Shown here piece after piece: positions 1-8,426 of a stretch of 26,468 nt of DNA. The notes beneath the pieces are model-generated. The model was not told the origin of the DNA, did not search any database, and was given only the letters and a program-made list of their open reading frames with translations. Where the stretch lies: positions 1 through 26,468 of the forward strand of contig DATFWL010000056.1 in NCBI GenBank assembly GCA_035259385.1, given 5' to 3'. Position 1 is the first letter of the stretch. Every line of letters starts with the position of its first letter. A program made the position numbers and the translations under genes. Source of the DNA: QHWK01 sp035259385. GTDB taxonomy: Bacteria > Acidobacteriota > Vicinamibacteria > Vicinamibacterales > CAVVIG01.

Positions 1-2
1 GT

Positions 3-344
3 GGTGCTGCAGCCGCGCAGCAGGCTGCGCTGATGGTGGATGAGCTCGGCGACTGCACGCTGTGCGTCGCGTCGCCGTACGGGCGCGTCAACGCGAAGCA
101 GATCACGGCGGCGCTGGAAACGGTCGATCCGATCGTCGCGCGCCGCGATCGTCCCGGCGGCCGCCGGGACTACGACGAGTGGCTCTCCATGCCCGGACAG
201 ATCCGCGCGTGGTACATCGAGGCCACCGGCCACGAGCCGGCCACGACCGATCTGGGCCGCCACTTGTATCAATGGCGCGAAGAGCACGTTCCGGCGACCG
301 AGATCCGGCGGCGGATTTTCGTCGCAGCCGGCAAGTCGCGTTGA
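3..344 (+). CDS. C-terminal part of an unidentified protein (5' end outside window)
   Basis: The reading frame is open to the left edge of the window and ends with TGA at 342-344, so this is probably the last ~113 residues of a longer protein. An internal ATG at 33 exists but has no evident ribosome binding site. The visible part is soluble-looking, with charged residues and a basic end (EIRRRIFVAAGKSR). I do not recognise the family and assign no function. The next gene starts 13 bases downstream on the same strand, so the two are probably co-transcribed. The downstream neighbours are a GT-C-like membrane protein and a radical SAM enzyme. Confidence 0.55.
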   Translation, partial: GAAAAQQAALMVDELGDCTLCVASPYGRVNAKQITAALETVDPIVARRDRPGGRRDYDEWLSMPGQIRAWYIEATGHEPATTDLGRHLYQWREEHVPATEIRRRIFVAAGKSR

Positions 345-357
345 GCGCTGTTTCGCA

Positions 358-1992
358 GTGACCACCAGGCGGTTCCTCGTCGTGACGCTGGTGCTCTTCA
401 CGGTCCTCACGGCCGTGATGACCTATCCCCAGGTCTTCCACATGACCGACGGCGTCCACGACGATGGGGATCCGCTGATGGTGACGTGGGTGCTCGCGTG
501 GGTCGCCCACCAGCTGCCGCGGGCGCCGGCACATCTGTTCGACGCGAACATCTTCTATCCCGAGCGGAGCACGCTGGCCTATTCGGAGACGCTGCTGGTT
601 CCGGGCGCGATCGCCGCGCCGCTGCACTGGCTCGGGGTCGGGCCGATTCTGGTTTACAACCTCGTCTTCCTCTCGGGCTTCGCAATTTCAGGCGTCGGCG
701 TGGCATTGCTGGTGCGGAGGCTGACCGGCAACGTCGGCGCGGCCATCCTCGCGGGAATCGTGTTCGCGTTCCCGCCATACCGGATGGATCACTACGCGCA
801 CCTGCAACTCCAGCAGTCGCAGTTCATTCCGCTGGCGATGCTGGCGTTTCACCGCCTCCTCGACACGAATCGACTGCGCGACGGCGTCTGGCTCGGCGTG
901 TGCGTGGCGTGCCAGATGCTGTCGTGCATGTACTACGGTCTCTTCCTCATCCCGTACATGACCATCGTCTGCGGCGCACTGCTGATTGCCCGGCGGGAAA
1001 TGCCGCGCCGGCGCCTGATCGCGCTGGCGGTCGCCGGCGCCATCGTGGCCGTGGCGACGCTGCCGCTCGGCCGCGCCTACCTGGCCGCGCGATCGGTGGT
1101 CGGCGAGCGCGCGCGTGCGGAGGTGGCATACGGTAGCGCGACGTGGCGCAATTACCTGGCGCCGCCGGAAGTGAATGTGGTGTACGGGAAGGTGTTCGCG
1201 CGGTTCATGGAACCCGAGCGACGGCTGTTTCCCGGCTTCATCGCGATCGCGCTCACTATCGTCGGCCTCTGGCCGCCGCTGTCTCCGACGCGAATCGCGT
1301 ACGGCCTCGGACTGCTGCTCGCGTTCGACGTGTCGCTTGGCCTCAACGGTCTGATCTATCGCGGCCTGTACGACTACGTCCTGCCGTTCAAGGCGCTGCG
1401 CATTCCGGCTCGCATGGGGCTGATGGTCGGCTTCTCGCTGGCTGTGCTGGGCGGCTACGGTGCGGCGCGGCTCGCCGAGCGGCTGCGTTCGCCGGCCGCG
1501 CGCAGGACGGTGCTGGCCGCGGTCGGCCTGCTGATGCTGGCCGAGTACGCTTCGACGCCGCTCGAGCTCTTTCAGGCGCCGAGGCAACCACCGGAGATCT
1601 ACGCGGACCTGCTCCGCGACCGTGGCGACGACGCGCCGACATCGGTGCTGTTCGAGTTTCCGACGCTGAGGACGAGCGATCCGGCGTACCTCTACTACTC
1701 GACATTCCACTGGCAGACGCTCATCAACGGCTACAGCGGTTTCTTTCCACCGTCGTATGTCGATCTCGTGCGCGCGATGCGGAATTTTCCTGACGAGCTG
1801 TCGATCGACATGATCAAGTTGCACCGCGCGCGCTACCTGGTGATCCACGGCGAGTACTTGAGAGGCGACCGCTACGAGACACTGGTCCCGCAGCTCGATC
1901 GCCGGAGCGACATGAAGCTCGTGTCGCGACGGCCCTGGCATCTGCCCGGCAAGCACGCCGAGATCAGTGTCTACCGCGTGCTGTATCCCTGA
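358..1992 (+). CDS. multi-pass membrane protein, GT-C glycosyltransferase-like (paralogue of 6605-8314)
   Basis: About 544 residues with roughly ten hydrophobic segments and a soluble C-terminal domain, the architecture of GT-C-type transferases that use polyprenyl-phosphate sugars. The GTG at 358 was chosen because the N-terminus then begins with basic residues followed by a membrane helix; the longer frame from 40 only overlaps the upstream gene. It is clearly related to the protein encoded at 6605-8314: compare PERSTLAYSETLL with PEPRTLLYSETLL, and STFHWQTLINGYSGF with STVHWHGVVDAYSGF. An acidic stretch (HDDGDP) follows the first helix, where GT-C enzymes often hold a catalytic acid. Substrate is unknown. 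The stop at 1992 is one base before the next start, suggesting co-translation with the radical SAM gene. Transferase activity is inferred from architecture, not from a diagnostic motif. Confidence 0.8.
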   Translation: MTTRRFLVVTLVLFTVLTAVMTYPQVFHMTDGVHDDGDPLMVTWVLAWVAHQLPRAPAHLFDANIFYPERSTLAYSETLLVPGAIAAPLHWLGVGPILVYNLVFLSGFAISGVGVALLVRRLTGNVGAAILAGIVFAFPPYRMDHYAHLQLQQSQFIPLAMLAFHRLLDTNRLRDGVWLGVCVACQMLSCMYYGLFLIPYMTIVCGALLIARREMPRRRLIALAVAGAIVAVATLPLGRAYLAARSVVGERARAEVAYGSATWRNYLAPPEVNVVYGKVFARFMEPERRLFPGFIAIALTIVGLWPPLSPTRIAYGLGLLLAFDVSLGLNGLIYRGLYDYVLPFKALRIPARMGLMVGFSLAVLGGYGAARLAERLRSPAARRTVLAAVGLLMLAEYASTPLELFQAPRQPPEIYADLLRDRGDDAPTSVLFEFPTLRTSDPAYLYYSTFHWQTLINGYSGFFPPSYVDLVRAMRNFPDELSIDMIKLHRARYLVIHGEYLRGDRYETLVPQLDRRSDMKLVSRRPWHLPGKHAEISVYRVLYP

Positions 1993-1993
1993 C

Positions 1994-3118
1994 ATGGCTG
2001 TGTTACGATGGCAGCACTTCATGTCGATGCTGACGCGCCAGGCTGGACTCGCCGGAGCGATCCTCGGCGCCAACCTGCGGTCGCCGGAGCTGCCTTACAA
2101 GGTCACCTTCGTCGCCACGTATCACTGCAACTTCCGCTGCGAGATGTGCAACATCTGGCAGAAGAAGAGCGTGAACGAGATGACGCCGGCGGAGGTCGAG
2201 CTCTTCTTCGAGCGCTGGCCGCAGTTCCGCTGGGTGCACCTCACCGGCGGCGAGCTGTTCATGCGGCGCGACCTCGACGATCTCGTCGCCGCGATCCAGC
2301 GCAGCTGCCGTTCGCTCTTCCTGCTCAACTTCCCGACCACCGGCTGGTTCGGCGACAAGACCATCGCGCTGGTCGAGCGCACGCTCGCGCGCGGCGTCGG
2401 CCGGCTGATGACGACGATCAGCATCGACGGTCCGAAGCCGCTGCACGAGGAAATGCGTGGACTGCCGGGAAGCTGGGACAGGGGCATCGAGACATTCCGC
2501 CGGCTCCGTGGCATCAAGCGGCCCAATTTTCAAACAGTCGTCGGCATGACGCTGATGGCGAAGAACGCCAGCAAGGTCGACGAGACGATTGCCGCCATCC
2601 GTCACGTGATTCCCGACTTCAAGCGCTCGGAACTGCACCTCAACGTGGGGCACGAGTCGGGGCACTACTTCGACAACGTCGGCTATCCGGTGGAGCAGCA
2701 CCACGTCGACATCCTGCGCGCGATCGAGGATCACCGGGCGAAGAACGGATCGCCGCTGCATCCGGTGAAGTTCCTCGAGGATCGCTACCAGGCGCTGGTC
2801 AGCCGCTACTACGAAACCGGGAAGTCGCCGCTGCCGTGCACGGCGCTTTCCTCGTCGTGCTTCGTCGACGCCTACTGGAATCTGTACGCGTGTTCGATCT
2901 GGGATGCAAAGGTTGGCAACCTGCGCGACAACGCGTTCGACCTTCGCGCGCTGTGGGGCAGCGACAAGCGCCGGTCGCTGCGAAACGACGTGATCGACGA
3001 ACGATGCTCGCACTGCTGGACGCCGTGCGAAGCGTATCCGTCGATTCTCGGCAACCTCGCGCGCGCCGTGGCAACTCGCGCAACCCAGCTCGAGCCGGCG
3101 CCGGCCGAAACGGTCTAA
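1994..3118 (+). CDS. radical SAM protein with SPASM-like C-terminal Cys cluster
   Basis: 374 residues. The radical SAM signature CX3CX2C is present as CNFRCEMC (Cys45, 49, 52), which binds the 4Fe-4S cluster that cleaves S-adenosylmethionine. A GGE motif (HLTGGELF, about 85-87) follows at the usual distance. The C-terminus has further cysteines (CTALSSSC, then YACSIWD and CSHCWTPC), resembling a SPASM or twitch auxiliary-cluster domain. The ATG at 1994 starts right after the upstream TGA; an ATG at 2021 is a possible alternative. A second radical SAM protein with similar architecture is encoded at 12913-14076 in the glycan operon. The substrate is unknown. Sugar epimerisation or dehydrogenation is possible given the neighbours, but this is inference. 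Confidence 0.9.
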   Translation: MAVLRWQHFMSMLTRQAGLAGAILGANLRSPELPYKVTFVATYHCNFRCEMCNIWQKKSVNEMTPAEVELFFERWPQFRWVHLTGGELFMRRDLDDLVAAIQRSCRSLFLLNFPTTGWFGDKTIALVERTLARGVGRLMTTISIDGPKPLHEEMRGLPGSWDRGIETFRRLRGIKRPNFQTVVGMTLMAKNASKVDETIAAIRHVIPDFKRSELHLNVGHESGHYFDNVGYPVEQHHVDILRAIEDHRAKNGSPLHPVKFLEDRYQALVSRYYETGKSPLPCTALSSSCFVDAYWNLYACSIWDAKVGNLRDNAFDLRALWGSDKRRSLRNDVIDERCSHCWTPCEAYPSILGNLARAVATRATQLEPAPAETV

Positions 3119-3203
3119 CAGCGTCAAACCTCGTACCACTCTAATCTCAGCCGCACGAATAGCCCGGCGTACTGTTTGCTGACACGAGCGGCGGAGGTGC
3201 GGA

Positions 3204-3749
3204 GTGGTGAAGATGCTGCATCGCGCGGCTCTTCGTTCGGCTTCGGTTCTCACGGTTACGGCACTAACCGGAATTCTGTTTCCGACGACCGTGTCAGCCC
3301 AGGAACAGCCATCGCTCCTGGGAGACACAGTCAAGAAAGTCGTTCTTGACCCGACGACGTACGCCCCGGCGATCATCGCGTACGACGCCACGATGCGGGA
3401 CTGGAACAGTTCGCAGCCGTTTTTCAGAAACGGCTATGTGGAGCACAACGAGCGCTTTACGCGCACCGGCCTGCCGAACGATCTGCCGATCAGTTACGAG
3501 GCCGGGCAGAGTCGCATCCTTTCGGACGCGCTCGTAACGCTCGAGATCTCAGTGGTGAACAACGTGGCCGACCGCCTGTTCGAGCGAATGCTGCTTACGC
3601 GCTTTCCGGACCATCCGAAGCTCGTGCGTGCGCTCGGCTGGGTCGAGCGTGGCGCGTTCGCGTCGTACATGAGCTATTCACTATCGGCGCGCCACTACCG
3701 TCAGGCGGCCGCCAATACGCAGCGCGCGCAACAACTGGGATTCCGCTAG
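3204..3749 (+). CDS. secreted hypothetical protein
   Basis: About 181 residues. The N-terminus is a Sec signal peptide: basic start (MLHRAALRS), hydrophobic stretch, and a probable cleavage site TVSAQ. The mature part is mixed alpha-type and not membrane-spanning, with motifs such as WNSSQPFFRNGY and SYEAGQSRILSDAL. I do not recognise the family. The start could be GTG 3204, GTG 3207 or ATG 3213; a purine-rich GGAGGTGCGGAG lies just upstream. An 85-base gap separates it from the radical SAM gene, so it may have its own promoter. It faces the minus-strand gene at 3776-4978 with only 26 bases between the stops. Confidence 0.75.
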   Translation: MVKMLHRAALRSASVLTVTALTGILFPTTVSAQEQPSLLGDTVKKVVLDPTTYAPAIIAYDATMRDWNSSQPFFRNGYVEHNERFTRTGLPNDLPISYEAGQSRILSDALVTLEISVVNNVADRLFERMLLTRFPDHPKLVRALGWVERGAFASYMSYSLSARHYRQAAANTQRAQQLGFR

Positions 3750-3773
3750 GACCGTACGTGTGTAGCGCGAGGA

Positions 3774-3804
3774 CTTCAGCCGAGCGGTTGACGCTCGCCT
3801 GAAG
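3774..3804. terminator. hairpin at convergent gene ends, candidate bidirectional terminator
   Basis: Arms at 3774-3786 (CTTCAGCCGAGCG) and 3792-3804 (CGCTCGCCTGAAG) pair at 12 of 13 positions around a 5-base loop. It lies 25 bases after the plus-strand stop at 3749 and includes the stop codon and last codons of the minus-strand gene. No U-tract follows on either strand, so it would be an atypical intrinsic terminator or an mRNA-end-stabilising hairpin. Confidence 0.45.
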
Positions 3805-4978
3805 CCTTCGCGCTGCCCGCCAGCATGCCGGCGAGCGCCAGAATCGGCGCGTAAGCGATCAGGCGCGCGGTCAGGTCGAAGCGCTCCCGAACGCCGTCCA
3901 TCAGCGGCGTCACGCCAATCACGTTCATCAGCAACGCAACCAACGCAAGCAGGATGACGAATGGCGATGCGCTTCGTCGCAGCGGCCGCAGTTCCACGTC
4001 TACCCACAGCACCAGGAACGCACACACGATTGAATAGGTCCAGGTCCGCGCCGTGTCCCAGACCATCACGTGCATCGACTGGGGAACCAGGCAGATGGCC
4101 AGGACGAGTGCAGACTCCCCGGAGATCGCGGCGAGGCCCTGCGTCTCGAACAGGACGCCGAGCAGCGCCAGGACCGAGGGCAGTACCAGCGCGATCATCG
4201 GCTGCGAAAGAATCCGCTCCTGGAAGTGTCCCTGGTGGAGCGTGTACGAATCGGCGAACGTGATCGTGATCCAGTGTGGGACGCGCACGTCGGCGATCGT
4301 GTCCGCCACGAACGGGTACGTCGACAAGTACGCCGTGAGCGATCGCTCGAGCCGATGAGGCGCGGTCGTGAGCCTGACGGCGATCAACAGGAACATCGCG
4401 ATCGGCAGCAGCAGCGGCAGCAGGGCCCGTCGCCGCGGTTCGGCCTGCCGCGTCGCGAGCCACGCGCCCCAGCAGAACACCGGAAAGCCGACGAGCAGCG
4501 CGTTCTCGTGGACCAGGATCGCGACGGCCTGCACGGCCGCGCCGGCCCATACGCGGCGCCGGAAGAGCAGCGCCAGCGAGAGCAGCGTCAGCAGAATCAC
4601 GATGTTGTCGTAGTAACCGATCAGGTGCGCGCTCATCACGACGAACGGCGACGACAGAAACACGAGCGCGGCCAGCGCCATGTCGGTCGACCAGCGTGAC
4701 CGCCGCACGACGAGCAGCGCGACGTACAGCAGCGCGGCGCAGAAGATCACGAACATCGCGATCGCGAGCGCGTCGATCAGCCGTTCGCTGGGGCGCGTGC
4801 CGGCAAGGCCCGTGACGACGGAGAGCACGCTCCCGACCAGTCCCCGCTTGACGAACCCGAACCGGTAGTCGATCAGCCAGTGCTCCGTCGAGAACTTGTT
4901 GGGCAGCCGCGCCGCGCGCAGGATCGTCACGACGAGCGTCCACGCCATCGCGGCGGCGATTGCAACCTTCCTGATCAC
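3776..4978 (-). CDS. multi-pass membrane protein, GT-C-like
   Basis: 400 residues with about nine to ten hydrophobic helices. After the first helix there is the stretch STEHWLIDYRFGFVKRGL, a pattern I associate with uncharacterised membrane proteins in glycan clusters. Glycosyl transfer or glycan processing in the inner membrane is likely but unproven. The start is GTG at 4978: it overlaps the upstream TGA (4977-4975) as GTGA, typical of translational coupling, and the much longer frame to 6442 is an artefact of the overlapping GT39 gene. It is last in a three-gene overlapping unit (8314 to 3776). The C-terminus coincides with the hairpin at 3774-3804. Confidence 0.78.
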   Translation of the reverse strand: MIRKVAIAAAMAWTLVVTILRAARLPNKFSTEHWLIDYRFGFVKRGLVGSVLSVVTGLAGTRPSERLIDALAIAMFVIFCAALLYVALLVVRRSRWSTDMALAALVFLSSPFVVMSAHLIGYYDNIVILLTLLSLALLFRRRVWAGAAVQAVAILVHENALLVGFPVFCWGAWLATRQAEPRRRALLPLLLPIAMFLLIAVRLTTAPHRLERSLTAYLSTYPFVADTIADVRVPHWITITFADSYTLHQGHFQERILSQPMIALVLPSVLALLGVLFETQGLAAISGESALVLAICLVPQSMHVMVWDTARTWTYSIVCAFLVLWVDVELRPLRRSASPFVILLALVALLMNVIGVTPLMDGVRERFDLTARLIAYAPILALAGMLAGSAKASGERQPLG

Positions 4979-6615
4979 GGCACCTCGAACACGTGCAGCG
5001 AGTGATTGAGAATGGTCGTGCGCGGGTAGTCGAGCAGCCAGCGGTATGCCGCCGGATTCCTCAAGTACTGGCCCGACAGATGAGTGGCGCTGACGACGAC
5101 GATGCCGCGCACGCGGTCTTCCTCGCCGAGGCTGCGGGCGGCGATGCCGTACGAGCGCGGATCGACGCCGCCGAAGTAGGCGAGGCTGACCGGCCGATCG
5201 GAGTGCGCCTGCTCGAATCGACGGAGCGCGATCAACCCTTGTCCCCAGTCGATGTTGCTGTCGGACAGCCACTGGTACGAGCGATCGGAGGCGACGAGCG
5301 GCGTGACATACGAAAGATAGTCCGGCGCATAACGGGCCACGTCGACAACCTGAATCGCGATCAGCCCGGCGATGGCGACGACCGCGGCCCGATGGGGGCG
5401 GACGGCCTCGTACAAGGTCGCGCACAGCAGGAGGAGAAACGGATACACCGGCAGGACGTACCGATCGCCGATGTTCAACCTGGTCGTCATCGCGAGCCCG
5501 AAGAAGAGCAGCGGAAACAGCATCATCACGGCGAGCCCGCGCGGCGCTGCCCGAGGGCGGGCCACGAGGCACGCGATCGCGGCGGCGCACATGATCCAGA
5601 CCGTCGGCGGCCACTTCAGGAGCACGACGATGGGAAAGTAGCGCGACCAGCCGCCGCTCGCGCTGACTTCGCCGAGCAGGAACGACGGCTGTCCCCTCAC
5701 CGCGTGCTGCGCCACCCCGCCGAGCGCCGCGATGTATTCGGGGGCGGGCAACCGCATCGTCCGATCGAGCGGACCGCTCACCGGCACGATGACGGTGCCC
5801 GATCGGCCGTACGGCCCGGCGAGCGAGCCGCTCCGGAATGTGACCGGGCCGACGTGGAACAGGAACGCTGCCCACACCGTCGTGAGCGCGATGGCGAGGG
5901 CCGCTCCCGCCTTGGCGAACCGCGCGCGACGCCCGGGTGACGTGCCGATCATGATCGCCAGCGCGAGCGCGACGAGCGGAGGCGCGGAGTACTTCGAGAG
6001 GAGGAGGCCGGCTAGCACGAGCCCGACCACGCACGTCGCGGCCCAGGACGGCTTGCGCTGCCAGCACTCGACAGCGGCAGCCGTGGCGAACAGAAACAGG
6101 ATGGCGGTGCCATCGACCGTGGCGAGGGAGAAGTGGGCGATCAGCGCGGGAGAGCACGCGAACAGCGCGACGGCGACAGTGGCGGCCGGCTCGGACACGA
6201 GCCGCCGGGTCGTGGACCAGAGCAGCCACAGCAGCAGGAGCCCGACGGCGACGTTGACCGGCCGTGTGTGCCACGCGAGCGCGATCGGATCGGGTCGGAT
6301 TGAAATCGTCCAGAAGTTCGCGCCGCTGGGCCCCTCGTTCTCGAGCGTCCATCGAGCCGATCGCAGGGCGATCGGCGCGGCGATCAGCAGGCGGCCCAGC
6401 GGCGGCTGATCGTTCCACAGGTCGAACCGCCCGTGCTGCCACGCGTCGAGCCCCGCGATGATGTGCGGCCCCTCATCGTAGGTGAGCGACTGCGTATCGA
6501 TGAACCAGAGACACTGGCCGGCAAACGCGGCGGCGATTGCGATCGGGATCAGCAGCCGGGAACGCCGGGTGCGAGCGCCGGTAATGTGATCGGTCGTCAG
6601 AGCGCTAGCGGGCAT
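4975..6615 (-). CDS. GT39-type (ArnT/PMT-like) membrane glycosyltransferase
   Basis: 546 residues. After the first membrane helix comes the motif TYDEGPH (Asp-Glu at 47-48), the position of the catalytic acid in GT39/ArnT-like enzymes, followed by WNDQPPLGRLL, equivalent to the usual HPPL segment. These enzymes transfer a sugar from a polyprenyl-phosphate donor to a lipid, glycan or protein on the periplasmic side. Many helices follow, with a conserved-looking C-terminal part (SNIDWGQGL) seen in GT39-like proteins of environmental bacteria. The ATG at 6615 overlaps the end of the upstream gene by 11 bases, and its stop overlaps the next GTG start, so three membrane proteins are translated in series. 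Donor and acceptor are unknown. Confidence 0.85.
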   Translation of the reverse strand: MPASALTTDHITGARTRRSRLLIPIAIAAAFAGQCLWFIDTQSLTYDEGPHIIAGLDAWQHGRFDLWNDQPPLGRLLIAAPIALRSARWTLENEGPSGANFWTISIRPDPIALAWHTRPVNVAVGLLLLWLLWSTTRRLVSEPAATVAVALFACSPALIAHFSLATVDGTAILFLFATAAAVECWQRKPSWAATCVVGLVLAGLLLSKYSAPPLVALALAIMIGTSPGRRARFAKAGAALAIALTTVWAAFLFHVGPVTFRSGSLAGPYGRSGTVIVPVSGPLDRTMRLPAPEYIAALGGVAQHAVRGQPSFLLGEVSASGGWSRYFPIVVLLKWPPTVWIMCAAAIACLVARPRAAPRGLAVMMLFPLLFFGLAMTTRLNIGDRYVLPVYPFLLLLCATLYEAVRPHRAAVVAIAGLIAIQVVDVARYAPDYLSYVTPLVASDRSYQWLSDSNIDWGQGLIALRRFEQAHSDRPVSLAYFGGVDPRSYGIAARSLGEEDRVRGIVVVSATHLSGQYLRNPAAYRWLLDYPRTTILNHSLHVFEVP

Positions 6616-8314
6616 CCGTCAGCAGGCCGGCCTCAGGATAGACTCTGAGGACGTCGACGTCGGGGAATTGCGCCACGCGCGTCAGCCACGGCGTCCGGTC
6701 GATTTGCGCGTAGTTGAGTGGCCGATGCCACTCCTGATAGCGGTTGCGATGCACGATGACGAACAGCACGTGGCGCTTCAGCAGCGCCTGTCGCGAGAGC
6801 TCGTCAGGGAAGCCGTCGAGGATGCGCGTCAGCGATCGATAGTCCGGCGACGCGAAGCCGCTGTACGCATCGACCACACCGTGCCAGTGCACAGTGGACC
6901 AGTACACATACGACGCGTTTTGCCACAACAGACCTTCAGGGGCGTAGGGCAACTCGAGAATCGCGAACTTGCCCGGCTGCTCGGCGAGCCACCGGTACAC
7001 GGGGGGCGTCTCCGGCACGCGCACGAGCGAATCGCCGAGCGGGCGATCCATGCGCAGCGGGGCGACGAGGAGATCGAGGAACATCAATACCGCCAGCGCC
7101 GCCGGCGCCGCCGCGCCGAACCGGCGCAGCGACGGCTCCAGCGTGGCCGCGCCGAACGCCGACAGCACGCTCACGCTGAAAATCAACAGGACACCGAACC
7201 TCGTCGTCTGGCGCAGACCGTGCAGAATCGGGAGGACGACGGCGAGCGGTCGATACAGCGAGATGCCACCGATTCCGTATGGGCCGAATGACGCGGCGAG
7301 CCCGACCAGCCCGATGGCTGCGTAGGTCAGAACCACCGTGCGTGGCACCTTGACGCCGGACATCTTCTCAGAAGGCGCAAGCGCAGCGACCACGGCGATC
7401 GCTGCGAGAATCACCGCGACGATGCCTGGAAACAGATAATCGCGCGGCCGTACCAGCCAGCCTCCCCAGAGCCATTCGTGGAAGCGCGACGTGGACGAGA
7501 GATAGGTGCTGAGATCCGCTGACCGTTCGGCGATCTCCTCGATCGAGCGCGTCAGCCCGCGGGTGCGGTGAACGCGCTCGTAGGCGGCGAGGAGCGGCCC
7601 GACCGCGACCACGGTGGCGAACCCGGTCGCTGCGAGCAGCGCGACCGTTCGCGTCGCGCGCGCGCGGGCATCGGTCAGGAAGAGCACCACGCCGCCGACC
7701 ACCAGCGCAACCGCGAGAAACACGCTGTAGTACACGCAGCAGTACGCTTCCATGGCGGTCGACACGCCGAGCCCGACTGCGTACTTCACGGCGCCCCGCT
7801 CGACGAGCAGGTGCAGGAACAGGAACGCGAGCGGAATCCACTCGAGCGCCGTGAGCTGGATCTGCGGGATATGGACGAACCGATAGGGCACGAACGCGTA
7901 GGCGATACCGGCGGCAACTGCCGGCCAGTGGCGCCCGGTGAGGTGGCGCGCCAGCAGGTACATGGTGATGCCCGACGCGGCGACCGAGATGAGGAAGACC
8001 GCGTTGTTCGCGAGCGCCGGCGTGCCGCCCAGCCAGAAAATCGGCGCGAAGATGGGCGCGTAGCCGAGGAGCGTTTCCGAGTAGAGCAGTGTGCGCGGTT
8101 CCGGCACGAAGATGTTCGCGTCGAGGAGATGCAGCGGACCGTGCGCGAGCGCGTGCGCGTCCCACGCCATGATCCACATGTTGAGCTGCGCGTCGGAATG
8201 CGTGAAGAAGGCGTACGACCCCGGCGCCAGAATGATCGGGAAGGTCGCAATCAGCGTCAGCGCGGCGAAGAGCGCTATCGCACCGTACGTTCGACGGTGG
8301 CCGGGATCGATCAT
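6605..8314 (-). CDS. multi-pass membrane protein, GT-C glycosyltransferase-like (paralogue of 358-1992)
   Basis: 569 residues with about ten to twelve helices and a soluble C-terminal domain. It shares several blocks with the protein at 358-1992: LDANIFVPEPRTLLYSETLL near the N-terminus, the STVHWHGVVDAYSGF region, and a following GFPDELSRQ block (NFPDELSID in the paralogue). The acidic HSDAQLN after helix 1 occupies the place of the acidic loop in GT-C enzymes. It is first in the three-gene unit ending at 3776 and overlaps the GT39 gene by 11 bases. The ATG at 8314 has no clear Shine-Dalgarno sequence. Function as a lipid-linked-sugar-dependent transferase is inferred from fold and context. 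Confidence 0.83.
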   Translation of the reverse strand: MIDPGHRRTYGAIALFAALTLIATFPIILAPGSYAFFTHSDAQLNMWIMAWDAHALAHGPLHLLDANIFVPEPRTLLYSETLLGYAPIFAPIFWLGGTPALANNAVFLISVAASGITMYLLARHLTGRHWPAVAAGIAYAFVPYRFVHIPQIQLTALEWIPLAFLFLHLLVERGAVKYAVGLGVSTAMEAYCCVYYSVFLAVALVVGGVVLFLTDARARATRTVALLAATGFATVVAVGPLLAAYERVHRTRGLTRSIEEIAERSADLSTYLSSTSRFHEWLWGGWLVRPRDYLFPGIVAVILAAIAVVAALAPSEKMSGVKVPRTVVLTYAAIGLVGLAASFGPYGIGGISLYRPLAVVLPILHGLRQTTRFGVLLIFSVSVLSAFGAATLEPSLRRFGAAAPAALAVLMFLDLLVAPLRMDRPLGDSLVRVPETPPVYRWLAEQPGKFAILELPYAPEGLLWQNASYVYWSTVHWHGVVDAYSGFASPDYRSLTRILDGFPDELSRQALLKRHVLFVIVHRNRYQEWHRPLNYAQIDRTPWLTRVAQFPDVDVLRVYPEAGLLTDAR

Positions 8315-8426
8315 GTCAGGGATCGCGCGCGCACCGCGATGAGTCGCAAGACATCATCCTCATCGAGCGCGCGTGCAAGTCAACCAAAAAGTACTCTAAA
8401 AAATTCAAAAGGAACTGCCGAGCGTA
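8315..8426 (-). promoter_or_regulatory. AT-rich gap with a weak candidate promoter for the membrane-protein unit
   Basis: This 112-base gap contains A/T-rich runs (about 8381-8410) unlike the surrounding DNA. Read on the minus strand it has TTGACT (8383-8378), a good -35 match, but the best -10-like hexamer, GATGAT (8358-8353), sits 19 bases away and is weak. The T-runs after the barrel gene's stop could also aid termination. Only the composition and the -35-like hexamer are directly visible. Confidence 0.2.

Noticed and set aside
40..357. N-terminal extension of the GT-C-like gene (frame open from 40)
   Set aside because: It overlaps the upstream coding frame almost completely and reads as an Arg/Ser-rich shadow; the GTG at 358 gives a normal membrane-protein N-terminus.
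688..2073. Long minus-strand open frame opposite the membrane and radical SAM genes
   Set aside because: Composition is Arg/His/Gln-rich with no recognisable domain, typical of antisense frames in GC-rich DNA; the plus-strand genes carry clear motifs.
3176..3182. Shared TTGCT(G/C)A box upstream of secreted-protein genes (3176, 23687, 24810)
   Set aside because: The distance to the start varies (28, 52, 41 bases) and there is no consistent second element, so three hits to a short motif may be chance.
4979..6442. Extension of the membrane protein at 3776-4978 into an 888-residue protein
   Set aside because: The added part is an Arg-rich shadow of the overlapping GT39 gene; the GTGA overlap supplies a natural start.
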